Of a stretch of DNA of 64,000 bases, positions 48,001 to 58,996 are shown piece by piece; the first letter of the stretch is position 1, and each line of letters opens with the position of its first letter. Source of the DNA: Ascaphus truei. Taxonomy: Eukaryota > Chordata > Amphibia > Anura > Ascaphidae. Under the pieces are notes generated by a model. It was not told where the DNA came from. It was given only the letters and a program-made list of their open reading frames with translations, and ran no database searches. A program made the translations under genes and the position numbers. The stretch is taken from the NCBI GenBank assembly GCA_036426205.1, contig WSYH01002463.1:22322-86321 (forward strand). The letters run 5' to 3'.

Positions 48001-48440
48001 TAATATGGGGAAGTCTCAGCGCATGCGCGGGGCATGGAGGAGGGGGTGTTACCCTGTAGTAGTCAGAGGCGCGCATCATGTTGGTACCGCCCGGATTGGC
48101 GTGTGTCTCCTGTATGACACGGCTGACAGTAGCAGGGGATCCCTAACACTCTGGCGTCGCGCGCATGCGCGGGGATCAGTTATACCATAGAGATGGACAT
48201 AGAGTATTCTGGCGCCGCGCGCATGCGCGAAGACTACGATTCTCATTGGTTAACACACATCTCATGACGTCACGATTTGGCGCGAAATTAGGCAGTCAGC
48301 TGTATTTAAACTGTTGGTTTTAACTTATACAGCACTTCTTGATAAAGTTCCTCTGAACGAAACGCGTTGAAGGTTTGCTGCTGTCTCACATTATGAATTG
48401 TTGAATAAAGGACTTATTTTTCTGCAAGACCTGCTCCTCC
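48001..48440 (+). promoter_or_regulatory. PLE-A promoter and leader with decayed hammerhead
   Basis: Three perfect gcgcatgcgc palindromes (48019-48028, 48161-48170, 48219-48228) match the NRF1 site. An inverted CCAAT box (48245-48249), a tgacgtca CRE (48265-48272), tttggcgcgaaa, the E2F consensus (48277-48288), and a TATA-like tatttaaa (48302-48309) follow in order. Downstream, cttc...gaacgaaacgcgttgaag (48335-48372) is a hammerhead whose core has changed to TTGATAA. I infer that this is the 5' end of a PLE transcription unit. Site function is inferred from consensus only. Confidence 0.6.
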
Positions 48441-48736
48441 TTTACTGCTGTGCGCTGCACACCCTGGCTTTGGAATCACATTCTACTACAGCTGCACGCT
48501 TTGGAAGGGAGACTGGGAAAGGAACAAGAATACTACAGTGAGTACTATACCTGGGGCTACCCGATGAGGAAGGGGGGGGCTGTCTTTTGGCAACCCACTC
48601 CAACCTTCAGGGTACCTTATGCCCTCTTAAAGGCCCAGTACTAATCATTTAATTGCTGATTACCCAGTGAATGCTCCCTTTCTTCAAAAACAGTCCCAGC
48701 ACTTTCAGAGCACCATCACAAACATACAAATCACGT
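48441..48736 (+). other. PLE leader or spacer
   Basis: Sequence between the promoter and the truncated right-arm PLE-A copy. No coding domain is recognised. It ends where the inverted arm begins at 48737. Confidence 0.5.
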
Positions 48737-49951
48737 TTGCTCCAAGCTATGCCAACTTATTCATGGGCAGCTGGGAAAATCAATTTATTTGGTCCGGCTG
48801 CTCCTTTGGAGCAAGCCTGGTGCTCTGGCGGCATTACATCGTTGACATTATTTTTATTTGGTCAGGTTCTTTGCAACAGTTGGAATTGTTCCAACATTAT
48901 ATGAATGATAATCCATTTAATTTAAAATGTACTTTTACATCAAGCAACACTTCAATAGAATTTTTAGATTTGGTCATCTATGTTATGGACGGCTTATTAC
49001 ATACTAAAACATTTTTCAAAAAAGTTCAGGCAAATAACTATCTCCATGCCAACAGTCATCACAACCCATCGTGGGTCAATAATATACCCAAAGGTCAGTT
49101 TACAAGATTGAAACGTAATAGCTCCACCCCAGACTTATTTAATACACAAGCACAGGATTTGAAAAATAAGTTTATTGATAGAAAATATTCACCCACAGAT
49201 TTAGATCGGGTTATATCCGAAGTGGAACGGATAGATAGAAACACTCTTCTTAAATATAAGCAGAAAAAAACTGACACTAATATGAACATACCGTTCATCA
49301 CTCAATATAATCAGATGGATCCGGCTATAAAACAAACTCTTCGCAAATATTGGCCTATCTTGAGAAAGGACAAAGATCTGGTGGACATATTACCTACGAA
49401 TCCCAAAATTATATTTACCAGAGCCACAAATATAGGCCAAAGACTGGCTCCAAGCTGCCCCTTAGTGCGAACGAAACATCGCACCAATAACATTACCAAA
49501 GGATACTATGTGTGTAATACATGTACAGCTTGTAAATATAGCATGGAGTGTTTCATTTACATCCACTAATACTGCTAAGACATATACCATTAAACAGTTC
49601 ATCACCTGCAATAACTTTAATGTCATTTATCTCCTTGAGTGTCCTTGCGGTCTGCAGTATATGGGTATGACTACTAGGTCCATCAAGCGTCGCCTGTATG
49701 AGCACATTTATAATATTAGAAAGGGCTTGATCACACATAGTGTGTCCAATCATTTTCTCCAAGCGCACGGTAAAGACCCTACGGGTCTTAAATGTATGGC
49801 CATAGAAGTCCTCACGTCTAATTGGCGAGGAGGTAACATCACCAGCCTTCTGGGGAGAAGAGAATCCTTTTGGATTTATGAGCTTTGTTCATTAGTCCCA
49901 CAAGGCCTTAACATTGAGTTTGATCTCAAATCCTTCCTGTTGGATAAATAA
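48737..49951 (+). pseudogene. PLE-A protein, plus-strand copy (right arm)
   Basis: Begins inside RT at FAPSYANLFMGSWEN and runs through RT thumb, linker and GIY-YIG to a normal stop at 49949-49951. It is more than 95 percent identical by eye to the minus copy at 43477-44700. It shares that copy's catalytic RHYIVDIIFIW (YIVD, not YIDD) and its frameshift between the CNTCTAC linker and the FNVIYLLECPCGLQY core (near 49510-49570). It does not share the stop after WEN (Gln here). In the core, YVGMT is YMGMT. Confidence 0.9.
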
Positions 49952-50662
49952 ATATCTTTTTTGTTGGCAGATTTTTCGCAAATTTTAATTATCTATGCGA
50001 TATATCCCATATTTTGGGATATTTCCTTATCTACAATCACGTTCACAACACAATAGTTTTTAGAACATTTATTAGGTCACCATTTATTCAACACTTACTT
50101 AATCTCTATTTACATATAGGATATTTTAGGTCCTAGTCTATATAGTCACTTATTGTAGTACACTTAGGATACATTATCTTAGCATTTTTATTATTATTTT
50201 TATTTTTTACTCACCTACACTTATATATTAGCATTTGCACACTATTTTGCTTATTTTAGTATAGAATCATAATATTGGATATCTTCAGAATATTGAGACC
50301 TGATGATTGCAAATTGTACATCTTGGACTTTATTGATCACAGACTTATATGTCAAGTTTCTATACATTTACACAGTGAGAGGTCAATTATTTAATCACAC
50401 CAGTATTAATATGTTTGTTGACCAAGTCATTTTCTTACACCCAATGGGGCGTTCTGTATATGTTATAATTATACCAAGTTTTGATGTTATTTTATGTTTT
50501 TCTTTGTTTTATTATTTATGTATTGTTATGTAGTGTTGCTGAATCATTACGCAGATGAGAAATCTCTACTGCGCATGTCCGGGACTTTCTAAGTAGTGTA
50601 CTGTACCTTTTAATCTGTACTACAAATACAAAGACATACAGGGACTTAAGCATTAATTTTAT

Positions 50663-50705
50663 ACCCCTGAGGAAGGAAGCTGTGGCTTCCGAAACGCGTT
50701 AGGTG
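50663..50705 (+). ncRNA. Hammerhead ribozyme motif, right arm of PLE1
   Basis: The core CTGAGGA (50667-50673), an extra A, stem II ggaagc/gcttcc with loop tgtg, and GAAACGCGTT are all intact. Stem I has accc against aggt, one mismatch next to the cleavage site (gggt in the left arm). It lies about 0.7 kb past the PLE-A stop. Confidence 0.72.
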
Positions 50706-51509
50706 GTCCCACTGACTTACTGCCTTTCCATCTGCTGATCTTTTCCCCGCATGCCATTGCCGTGCTGTCCCCTTCCGCTCGGAGTACTTTCGAATCTGCT
50801 GCCACCAGCCCCACACACTAGAGATGAGGGGTTTGGCGAATCTGCAGCTGCGCGTCTTTGCGCATGTGCAACAGACGGAGGATGGAGGAGACACAGAGAG
50901 TCTGAGTATTCCGTTCCAGCGAGAGCAGGGCTAATTGCTCCATCTTGAAGCCGACGCCTTACATCAACACGCGGCCGATGCCAGTGAGGAGCGCATGGAG
51001 TAGACCGGCGTTCTATGAGAGGGGTTACTCTCTAATTATCCACTGCGAGCTATCATCTTTATTCCGGTAAGCGGGCACTTCAGCCCCAGCAGGATCATTC
51101 AGTGGGACCTTATATCATGTTTTCATTTATTGTGATCATTCTATTCTTTTATTATATATCTAATTAAATGTGTTTTTTACCAGTCACCTGTCTGTTTAAG
51201 CAACAGTTGTTAGTCTTGGTTAGTCTGTATGTGTATTGAGTGTTTTATAGTATCACACTATGTATTCTCATTTTTTTATGTTTCATGTTTGACTACTTCA
51301 CGTGGAGATCATCATTGGATCTGCCAGCACCACTATCTGGTTGTATACATTTATTTCAATTTCACCTGTCCCGGTTGAGTGCCAGAGATATAATGCCCTT
51401 CCCATTGCACCTATCTGACCTGGGGTCAGAGTTATATCTAGGCTGCCCTAATTTCTTCTTTCATTGTATATTAGCGCTACCTATTTGTTTTCTATCGTTT
51501 ACCTTGATG

Positions 51510-51648
51510 ACATTCTAATCTTCTCTAGGTCCCTTCCTGAACATATCAAGCACACTAAACTGGTCTTATCTCGTCTTGTGAAAATCACCTTTATGCCAAA
51601 TTAGAGAAATGCCAGTTCCACCAGACTTCCACAACATTCCTAGGATAT
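51510..51648 (+). pseudogene. Ty3 RT, middle segment
   Basis: The right copy of the duplicated target restores VYLDDILIFS, the RT catalytic motif. HTKLVLSRL, YAKLEKCQFHQTS and TTFLGY follow, with one frame slip near 51580. It is cut by an LTR immediately after GY. Confidence 0.88.
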
Positions 51649-52210
51649 TGTAAGGAATCGGGGAACACGTCCTTTGCGACGTGTTCCCTCCTTACTTAGT
51701 GTTGCTACTGTCACTGCTCCACTCTCCGCTTATGAGCGCAACCCCGCTCTGATTACAGAGGGCGCACCCGCAGCTCTTCAGCCACTGCCACGAAGCTTGG
51801 CTCCGTCCCCCCGGACGCGCACGTGACGACGTGCAACGATCCCCAGCTGCGTGTCAAGCATCATTTGTGCCTCTTGCCTCCTGCAGCCTGTCCCAGCTTC
51901 CGCTCCACCCCCTGTCTGTCTGCCTATTTATACCCTGTTCCTGCTCTCAGTCAGTGCACAGCATAATTCGGTGTAGCCTCATTGCTTCCTGCAGTTGTGC
52001 CTTGCCTTGGTTACAGCCTAGTCTTTCAGATTAACCTCTTGTGTACCGACCCGGCTTGTAAGTGAACCTCTCTGGATATTGACCTCGGCTTACCCTCGAC
52101 TACGGCGACTTCTCCAATCCCTGATCAGGCTAACGGACCTGGACTATTCTGCTGTGGGTGCATGGCTTTGTATCTTCCCACCTAAGTACCGGGTTCTTGC
52201 CTTGTTTGTG
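51649..52210 (+). repeat. Third-family chromovirus LTR, 3' truncated
   Basis: Begins TGTAAGGAATCGGGGA and stops at ccttgtttgtg, where the main LTR would still read gtgagcacagcgttaca. A TATA-like tatttata lies near 51925. No target duplication is seen. The Ty3 codons between FLGY and GFAMD (about six residues in relatives) are missing, so the right border was deleted along with some RT. The body differs strongly from the main LTR, so it is another family. Confidence 0.75.
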
Positions 52211-52635
52211 GGTTTTGCTATGGATCCTGCCAAGCTTAAGGCAGTTCTGGACTGGCCACAATCTACTTCTCTCAAAGCAGTCCAGCATTTCTTAGGATTC
52301 GCGAACTATTATCGCAGATTCATTCGAGACTTTTCTACCACAGTAGCCCCGATCACAGTCTTAACCAAGAAAGGGGCATATACTGCTTCCTGGCCACCTG
52401 CAGCAGTCCAGGCTTTTAATCTTCTCAAGAGAACTTTAGTCTCCGCACCCATCTTAATTCATCCTGACCCCAAACTACCTTTCACCTTGGAAGTTGATGC
52501 ATCCGATGTTGGCGCCGGCGGTCTATTATCTCAGAGACAGTCACCACAGACCAAGCTACATCCTTGTGCTTTTTTTTTCAAAAAGATTTTCGACAGCGGA
52601 ACAGAACTATGACATCAGAAATCGCGAGTTATTAG
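52211..52635 (+). pseudogene. Ty3 RT C-terminus and RNase H start
   Basis: GFAMDPAKLKAVLDWPQ and HFLGFANYYRRFIRDFS are the RT thumb/connection. FTLEVDASDVGAGGLLSQ gives the first RNase H Asp. A frame change near 52585 precedes AEQNYDIRNRELL, which is cut by the endogenous retrovirus. Confidence 0.9.
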
Positions 52636-53226
52636 TGACAAAGTGAGAATATGACGTAAGGGGGGGGGGTCTGACATAACAGCACTGGGATCTATGCAAC
52701 CATTTTAAGTCAGCATCCATCATAGGTTTTGTCTGAGTGAATGGGTTATGAGATGGACGTTTTTTGAATGAGGTTTTTGCTTTCAACTTTCAAGTGAGAA
52801 TAAACCAAGCAGCTAACTGAAAAACCTTGAGAACAAGAGCAATGTGCCAATGTATAAAATACGAGACGATAGGCATGGTTTCCCATTCCGAAGGTGGGGG
52901 CTTTGAGGTCCTGTATGTAGGGAAAAGGTCACCAGCTTATAAAGTATTATTGCTGAATCATCTCATTTAGACATCCCATAATGTCTTAACTCAATGTATT
53001 CCTGTGCATATTTGTTTACCTTTTACGCTTACGTAGTGACGACACGCAACCTTGTAGAGGGGGCGTGGGTTTAGTATTTTGGTAAATAATGCCTGTATGC
53101 TACCATGTCTTTGGGAGGGTTTTATTTTGAAACTCTCCTCTGCGTGTGCACCGCACACAATATAACTTATTTGTCTATTCTGCAAAATATAACCTCAGAC
53201 TTGTGTTGTTATTCACAGCTTTATCA
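52636..53226 (+). repeat. ERV 5' LTR
   Basis: Aligns with 58986-59586 with a dozen or so small changes, mostly single-base losses. The TATA box (gtataaataa at 59438 in the 3' copy) is reduced to ggtaaataa. The polyadenylation signal aataaa of the 3' copy is aatata. Confidence 0.9.
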
Positions 53227-53228
53227 GA

Positions 53229-53246
53229 TGGCGCACCGAATAGAGA
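53229..53246 (+). other. ERV primer-binding-like site
   Basis: Two bases after the LTR, tggcgcaccgaatagaga begins with the TGG expected of a complement to a tRNA CCA end. The cognate tRNA is not certain; the sequence resembles a lysine-type site with one extra base. Confidence 0.5.
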
Positions 53247-54989
53247 CCCAAAAAACACCGGAAGCTGAGCACCTGAAAAAAACACTCCTCGGTCACTCAA
53301 ATCTGAGCGCTCGTAAGAATCAAGGTAAAAGGCACCTTTTGAGGAAAGCCTGAGTTTAAAAAGTTGTTTTGAGTGATTTGTAGAGAGATGTGTTTTGAAG
53401 GGTGTCTCAATCTGTGTTGACGGGTTAACCTAGCAGTGTCAAATAAGTTTATTTGTCTGTTCCTGTATCCATTTTAAAGTGTTATAGATGTTAAGTTTTA
53501 AGTTTTATTGGGATTAAGGTGAGACTCCCGGTAAAAGTTTTGGTGTTTTGGTGATGAAGGTGAGTGTTTGTATGCTTTAGGGATTGTTTTTCAGACTGTC
53601 CTGGGTTGTGATAAATATTTTTGTTGTCTGAGCAGGAAGGGTCCCTGATTGTACATTTGCTCTGTCTTGTCATTAACATACCAAATGAGGTTATTTATGG
53701 ATATCTGTTTAGAAGGTCTTATCTGTATCCATGTTATAGAAGTATAAGGTTTATCAGGACTGGGTTGGACCCGCTGAAGTAATTCAAGTGTTTTCTGGGG
53801 TATAGTTATGGTGAAAAAATCAGAACAATAACATGCCAAAAGAGTTGTACGCAATCAGCTTGCGCTGATTATTGTATCAGGTGTATTGTACAGGTCAATT
53901 AAATGTGATTACTGTAACAGGACAATAATGGGAAACCAAAGTTCTCAAAATTTGCCGTTAGAGGTTGTGTGTCTGCAGACAAAAATAATAAAGAATGGAT
54001 ACAGAGAACAAGAAGAGACAATATAAATATGTTTTGTTGGCCAATGAAAATACACATGCAAGTCCCAGTGAAAAACATGCCACCCCAATGAAAAAAGTTT
54101 GTTTGCAATAAATTACTATAGAAGGAAGCGTGAACCTATGAGCAGCCGCACCGGTTTTCTTATTCGTAAGAATGCGAACGCAAGGGCTCATAGTGGAACC
54201 TTCTAACTTTCAGTAATCCCTGTGTGTCTGTAGTAGTATAAATCTTTGGATTTTATGAGGTTTTTGTGGCAAAAGTCATGCATGGCAAGCCCGGCTGACT
54301 TGCCGCAGAAATCAGTTGTGAACGTATAAGCTTTTCCTTCCATTTCCCCACATGCAATAAGTGGTTATAAATCATTTCCTGATATAAACTCAAGTTTCGG
54401 AGCCGGCAAGTAAAATTGTTGCGCCCTTAATGGAGAGTGGTTAGATGGATTTGATACCCTAATGAATTTTTCCTGAATGATTACCTGTGTGAAAGATAAA
54501 CCATGCTAAGTATCACATGTGTGCACAAATCACCATACAAAAACTTGCAAGTACGTACGAAAACATGAATATTTTTTGCTCACAATGAAATCAAATGTCT
54601 GCAAGAAAGAGAATCAAAATCGCAGCAGCACAGAGCATGCCCCCACTTTTTTCTCCAGCGCGAGGAATGTGCTAAGATACGAAAGTTAACTCAAAAAGCT
54701 CCGGAGCATCAGAGTAGTTTTAAAGTCAGGTTATTTATGAGAATAAAGAAAGAGAATGGAACTTTTATTAATATAGTTGCAGGGTGTCTTTTATTTGTTT
54801 GTTATTTTTGTGATGTTATGTGGCTGTGTATGAGAGAAGTTTTTTGTATTGTGTGTGTTCTGTATTGTGTTTAACGAGTAAAAACACATTTCAATTTTAT
54901 TTCTATGGGATAAGGATATGTTTGGGAATATTTTGTGTTCAAAAATGTGGGTAAAAGATCATAAGCATTGTTTGAAGTATATATTGTAT
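53247..54989 (+). pseudogene. ERV leader and possible gag start
   Basis: Mostly non-coding leader. An ATG at 53928 opens a short frame beginning Met-Gly, as in myristoylated retroviral matrix proteins, which stops after about 32 codons. No capsid or nucleocapsid motif follows. The rest, to the LINE joint near 54990, has nothing I recognise. Confidence 0.35.
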
Positions 54990-56340
54990 TGTATGTTTTC
55001 ATGTATATAACGCCAGTAATATGCACAGCGCTTCACAGAAGTGGTGCACGACGTTATCATATAGGTATCAAATGGTAAAGGTAAGAGGTCATGAAATAAG
55101 TGATCCAGACATAAAAGTAACATTAAGGAAGAGAAGTCCCTGCTCTGAGGAGCTTACAATCTAATTGGTAGGTAGGGAGAGCATACAGAAACAGTAGGAT
55201 TTGATTAGAAGCCAGGAGAGGAATTTCAGGAGGGGAAACGCAGAATCAGAGTTTAAAGAGTAGAGTGATTCTGGCAGCAGCGTTTGGGAGAGATAGTAGT
55301 GAAGACAGGTGAAAGTCAGGAAGCTGGGATAGCAGGGTATTACAGTAATCAAGAGGGGAGAGAATGAGGGTCTGTATCAGAGTTTTAACAGTTGAGCAAC
55401 AGAGGAACAGGTGTATCTTTGTGATATTGTGGAGGAAAAAGCGACAGTTATAGAAATGTTTTGAATAAAAGAGGAGAATATGAGAGAGGAGTTGAGGGAA
55501 TTAACCCTAAGCAGCGTGCTTGAGCTACTGGATGGAAGATTCAAGAGTAATGAGGAAGGAGATAATAGAGTCAGGTTTGGGAGGAAGTATGAGGAACTCT
55601 GTTTTTGCCATGTTAAATTTAAGGCAAAAGAGGGCCTTCCAGGATGAGATAACAGAGAGACATTCAGAAACTTAGGTTTGTATGGCAGGTGTAAGGTCAA
55701 GGGTTGAAAAGTAAATGAGGGTGTTGTCAGCATAGTGGTGATATTTAAACCCAAGAGATGTTATTAGGTCACCTAGTGAGAGTGTGTACAGAGCAAAGAG
55801 AAAAGTGTGGTCCACAGAGGCAAATGCTGCAGGGAGTAATAGGAGCAGAGTGTAATGACCTCTGTTTTGGGCAGCATATAGGTCATGAGTTATTGTAGTG
55901 AGAATTGTCTCCGTGGAGGGAGCAGTGCAGAAGTCAGATTGTAGAAGGTTAAGGAGAGAATGGGTGTTGAGAAAATGGAGCAAGCAAGAGAATACTAGAC
56001 AAGTTCAGTAGTTAAAGTAGAAAGACAGGTAGGGTCAAGCTTGCTATTTTTGAGTCATGGTATAACTATTACATGTTTTAAGGAGAATGGAAATGTAGCA
56101 GATTAGAGGGAGAGAGGAGATCAACAGTGATGGTGACATTCTCTTCTGATACAGTGGAAAAAGAGTCAAGGAAAGCAGGAAGAGAGTAGAAAGCAAAGTA
56201 GGATAGGAGGAAAAAGAGGGAATGTTCTGGTGTATGGATTCAACCTCTTTCTTAAAATAGTCAGCAAAAGTCCTGAGGTGAGATGAAGGAAGAGTTAGTA
56301 AGGGTTAGACTCGTGAGTGTTGACTAATGGAGAGAAATAG
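54990..56340 (-). pseudogene. L2-like LINE 3' fragment inside the ERV
   Basis: The minus-strand 3' end lies near 54990-55030 (tatataacgccagtaat, gcgcttcacag). The gaggagcttacaatctaa segment near 55150 is typical of vertebrate L2-type 3' regions. Degraded RT segments with a VDH-type motif and YHHYADNTL can be followed at 55672-55983 (YADN in place of YADD). It belongs to a different subfamily from the LINE at 38045. Confidence 0.65.
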
Positions 56341-56772
56341 GTGTGTGTAGCTTGAGACCGTTATCTTATCTTTTCAGGGTCAATTGGCGAAACGCCCAGA
56401 AACAAAATGGCTCTTTGCCCGGAAACAAGTCTTATAGAATTATTTTTTTCTTTAGTCATATGAATATGCAGAGTGTCTTTAAAATGATAAAGCTGACCGT
56501 GTACTCAGCACTGTGCAAAGAGATTATATAAAGCAAGACATTAGTGTGAAGTCTTATACAAAATCATTTGTCTATTAACTGAATGTGATGTATGTTATAA
56601 CTTTTAACCATTTATTTTTTCCAAAGGTGTCCGTAAGCAGTGGTTATTGTCAAAAATTGCTGTGTAATCTAGAATGGGTTTGCCAGGAAGGGGTGAATTT
56701 GGGAGTCACCTCTCATTTGTGGGTGTGTCGTGTGTACAGGGTTAAATACAGGGGATACATAGTTGCAAAAGC
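56341..56772. other. ERV internal remnant, unrecognised
   Basis: Between two LINE fragments. Short frames only; no motif recognised on either strand. Confidence 0.4.
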
Positions 56773-57183
56773 AGTTACATAAGTGAATAAGGTATGCATT
56801 ATATACAAGGCATTTCAATTTTTTTAGCAGAATAGTTACAGTGGAGTGTTTGGGGTAAAAGCCAGATAGGGATTGGCTAGGAAATTTGTAGGGGTAAAAT
56901 AATTGCTTAATTGGGAGGGAATATTTTTCCATAACAGTGGATAGTATTGGGAAAAGGGATATTGGCCTGTAGTTTGAGACAGTGTTTTTTGTCCCCACTT
57001 TTGAAGATTGGGACAAACTCTGGTAGTTTCCCAGGTCTTAGGGATATGGCCTGCAGACAGGATAGAATTAATTATGGAAGCAAGTGGTTTGGCAAGGGAT
57101 GAGGCCCTAAAGTTTCAGGAACTTAGATTGTAGCAAAGTCAGGTTCACATTGGCTACTTAGTTTTAATTTGAGGAACACTAAT
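56773..57183 (-). pseudogene. L2-like LINE, internally deleted fragment in the ERV
   Basis: Same family as 38045-42374. The 3' part (tatgcattatatacaaggcat) is joined directly to the segment containing the SNYRPISLFPILS block (minus strand, near 56950), so most of RT is missing. Both flanks continue as ERV-like sequence. Confidence 0.75.
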
Positions 57184-57610
57184 AGGGAATACCTCTGTCT
57201 ATATGCGGATGCTAAGACAGGAGTAAACACATTGATACAAGAATTTAGTCCGAGGTATAAATTATCTCCCTATGAGACACATATGGGATGACTTGTGACT
57301 ATCAGCAGTCCAAATGAACGAATTAAGGACCATGTTATTGGTAATAAAACAATAAGTTGTATGCAACTAATACATTTTTTGAGTCTCTCTAGGCAAAGGT
57401 GAAAGTGCACCTACTCGAGATGGGGTTTATAGCCACATATTTCCTGCGCAAGCATGCTCTTCATCCCAGGTGAAAAGGCCTAAAGTAATCACCAATACAG
57501 CAATTAAAGCAGCAGAGTCATTTTCCTGGACCCAAAGCACGTAAAGCTCGTTCCAGCTCCACCAAACGTTCCAGCGCCACCAAAGACCAAAGTCACCTAA
57601 AGCACAGCCG
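57184..57610 (+). pseudogene. ERV integrase C-terminal remnant
   Basis: One frame reads YKLSPYE near 57260, the segment found near the end of the retroviral integrase core. Further on, pieces around 57490-57600 resemble the C-terminal SH3-like domain, ending in a proline-rich stretch, with frame changes in between. The catalytic residues lie upstream and are missing. Confidence 0.55.
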
Positions 57611-57759
57611 CATCAAGTTAACGTCTTGCCGAGTCAAAACTCTAACCGTTAACCAACGAGGAAAATAAGACACCAGGCTAAGGCCAGGTTTTATCAGAAC
57701 ATTTAATTTTTTCAGAGACTCAATATTTTTATTCTTTAGAGTGTGTTAAGTTACAAATT

Positions 57760-58000
57760 TAAGGTGTATGTATAATTTGAGCCTTGATGGGAGGATTGGT
57801 TTCCTGGAAGCGTGGCTTGTGAAAGCTCTTGTATGTGTTTTGGCAGTACTCTTCACTCTCTATGTATGTGTCATGTGCAGCAAAACTTTGATCCAGAAGT
57901 GTGTTGCACCTCCACCGAAAGGAGGGGGTCACCCAGGGGCGTGTGTCAGCCACAAGGAAAGGATCAGAAGTCAGCCATGTTGACCATCGCAGACATCGTC
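57760..58000 (+). pseudogene. ERV envelope TM anchor and tail, first copy
   Basis: A short frame contains a hydrophobic segment (ALVCVLAVLFTLYVCVMC) followed by a basic, Cys-containing tail, typical of the retroviral transmembrane subunit membrane anchor. A second, diverged copy of the same segment is at 58640-58790. The ectodomain before this copy is deleted. Confidence 0.6.
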
Positions 58001-58344
58001 TGTTCTGATATTCTGAGTGAATGATGTATACAATGCGTGCAGGGTGAGGATCATGCATTTAGCTTCCACAGATACCAAACCCCCTCAATTCTCAGTAATA
58101 GAATGTTGTGATGATTCTGAAAATATATGATGATAGAGATAGATGCAATTTCTTTTATCTAGCAACTGCATACCCAAAGAAAGGTTGCTTGCATAAAATA
58201 AGGTTTTTAGTATTATGTGTATAATTTCTGTATTTTTCCAATTTTTTAAGGGAACCTCTTTAAAGGGTGTATCACACACTAGGAAAAAGAATCAATTTAT
58301 GGGTCAAGTGTCTCCACCAACTAATGAAACCTGTGTAAAAATGT

Positions 58345-58996
58345 ATGTTTAGTCAGAAAACAATTTACAGGAAGGATGTAGCCTTAATTTTGCAGTTTTT
58401 AATTTCATCATTAAACCAAGAACAGGTTCAGATTAGACTTATGGCCTTACAAAACAGAATTGCTTTAGACTATGTTTTAGCTTCAAAAGGAGGGGTATGT
58501 GTCCTAATTGAGGAACAATGTTGTGTTTTTATTCCAGATCAGTGTAGCAATGTGCAGCATGAACTAGATGAAATACAAGAGATTCAAAAGAGGGTTACAA
58601 AGGGAAGTGACAGATTATCACCCTTGGGGTTAGGTGAATGGCTTAGATCACTTGGAGCAAAAACTTTTGAATGTTTTGATGTGTTTGGGAGTGTTACTTG
58701 TTGTCATATATGTGGGTGTCACGTGTTGCAAAGGTATGATCCACAGGTGTGCGACCTCCTCCCCCATTCGGATGCCAATCTTTACAGATGCCAGAAAACA
58801 GCAGTACCGTGAAGAAAGAAGATGCCGACCACAGTTATTCAATTCATCAAAAGACATATTGGCCGCAGCGCCTTACGAGACTTTGACAGTGAAGGGAACG
58901 CACCCTTGTCCTCTGAGTTATCCCTGGACTATCATCATGAACTTAATTCTCAAAAGCTATGTTTTAAGAATAAAAAAGGAGGGAGTGACAAAGTGA
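58345..58996 (+). pseudogene. ERV envelope TM subunit remnant, second copy
   Basis: A 155-codon frame includes a coiled-coil-like stretch, an immunosuppressive-domain-like LQNR segment and the CX6CC motif at residues 52-60 (covalent surface-TM link in gamma-type envelopes). A frameshift before the anchor moves the membrane segment (VLMCLGVLLVVIYVGVTC) to another frame. The fusion peptide and surface subunit are missing. Broken and incomplete. Confidence 0.75.
58970..58985 (+). other. ERV polypurine tract
   Basis: aataaaaaaggagggag lies directly before the TG of the 3' LTR, where plus-strand priming takes place. Confidence 0.8.

Larger units (their letters stand above)
20430..51493 (+). mobile_element. 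PLE1: Penelope-like element, large inverted-repeat structure
   Basis: Flanked by a 16 bp duplication of Ty3 RT, atcgtttaccttgatg (20414-20429, 51494-51509). The left terminus 20430-20721 pairs with the right terminus 51110-51402. The pairing continues through 21634-21685 plus 42375 to about 44700 against 48737-51070. The right end alone has a 91 bp tail (51403-51493). The interior holds two opposed copies of PLE-A, a chimeric PLE-A/PLE-B copy and a promoter. P3 and an L2 LINE carrying PLE2 are inserted in the left arm. Confidence 0.85.

Noticed and set aside
48001..48440. CpG-island promoter of a host gene
   Set aside because: It lies between PLE copies inside PLE1 and leads into a hammerhead remnant and Penelope sequence; no host exon follows.
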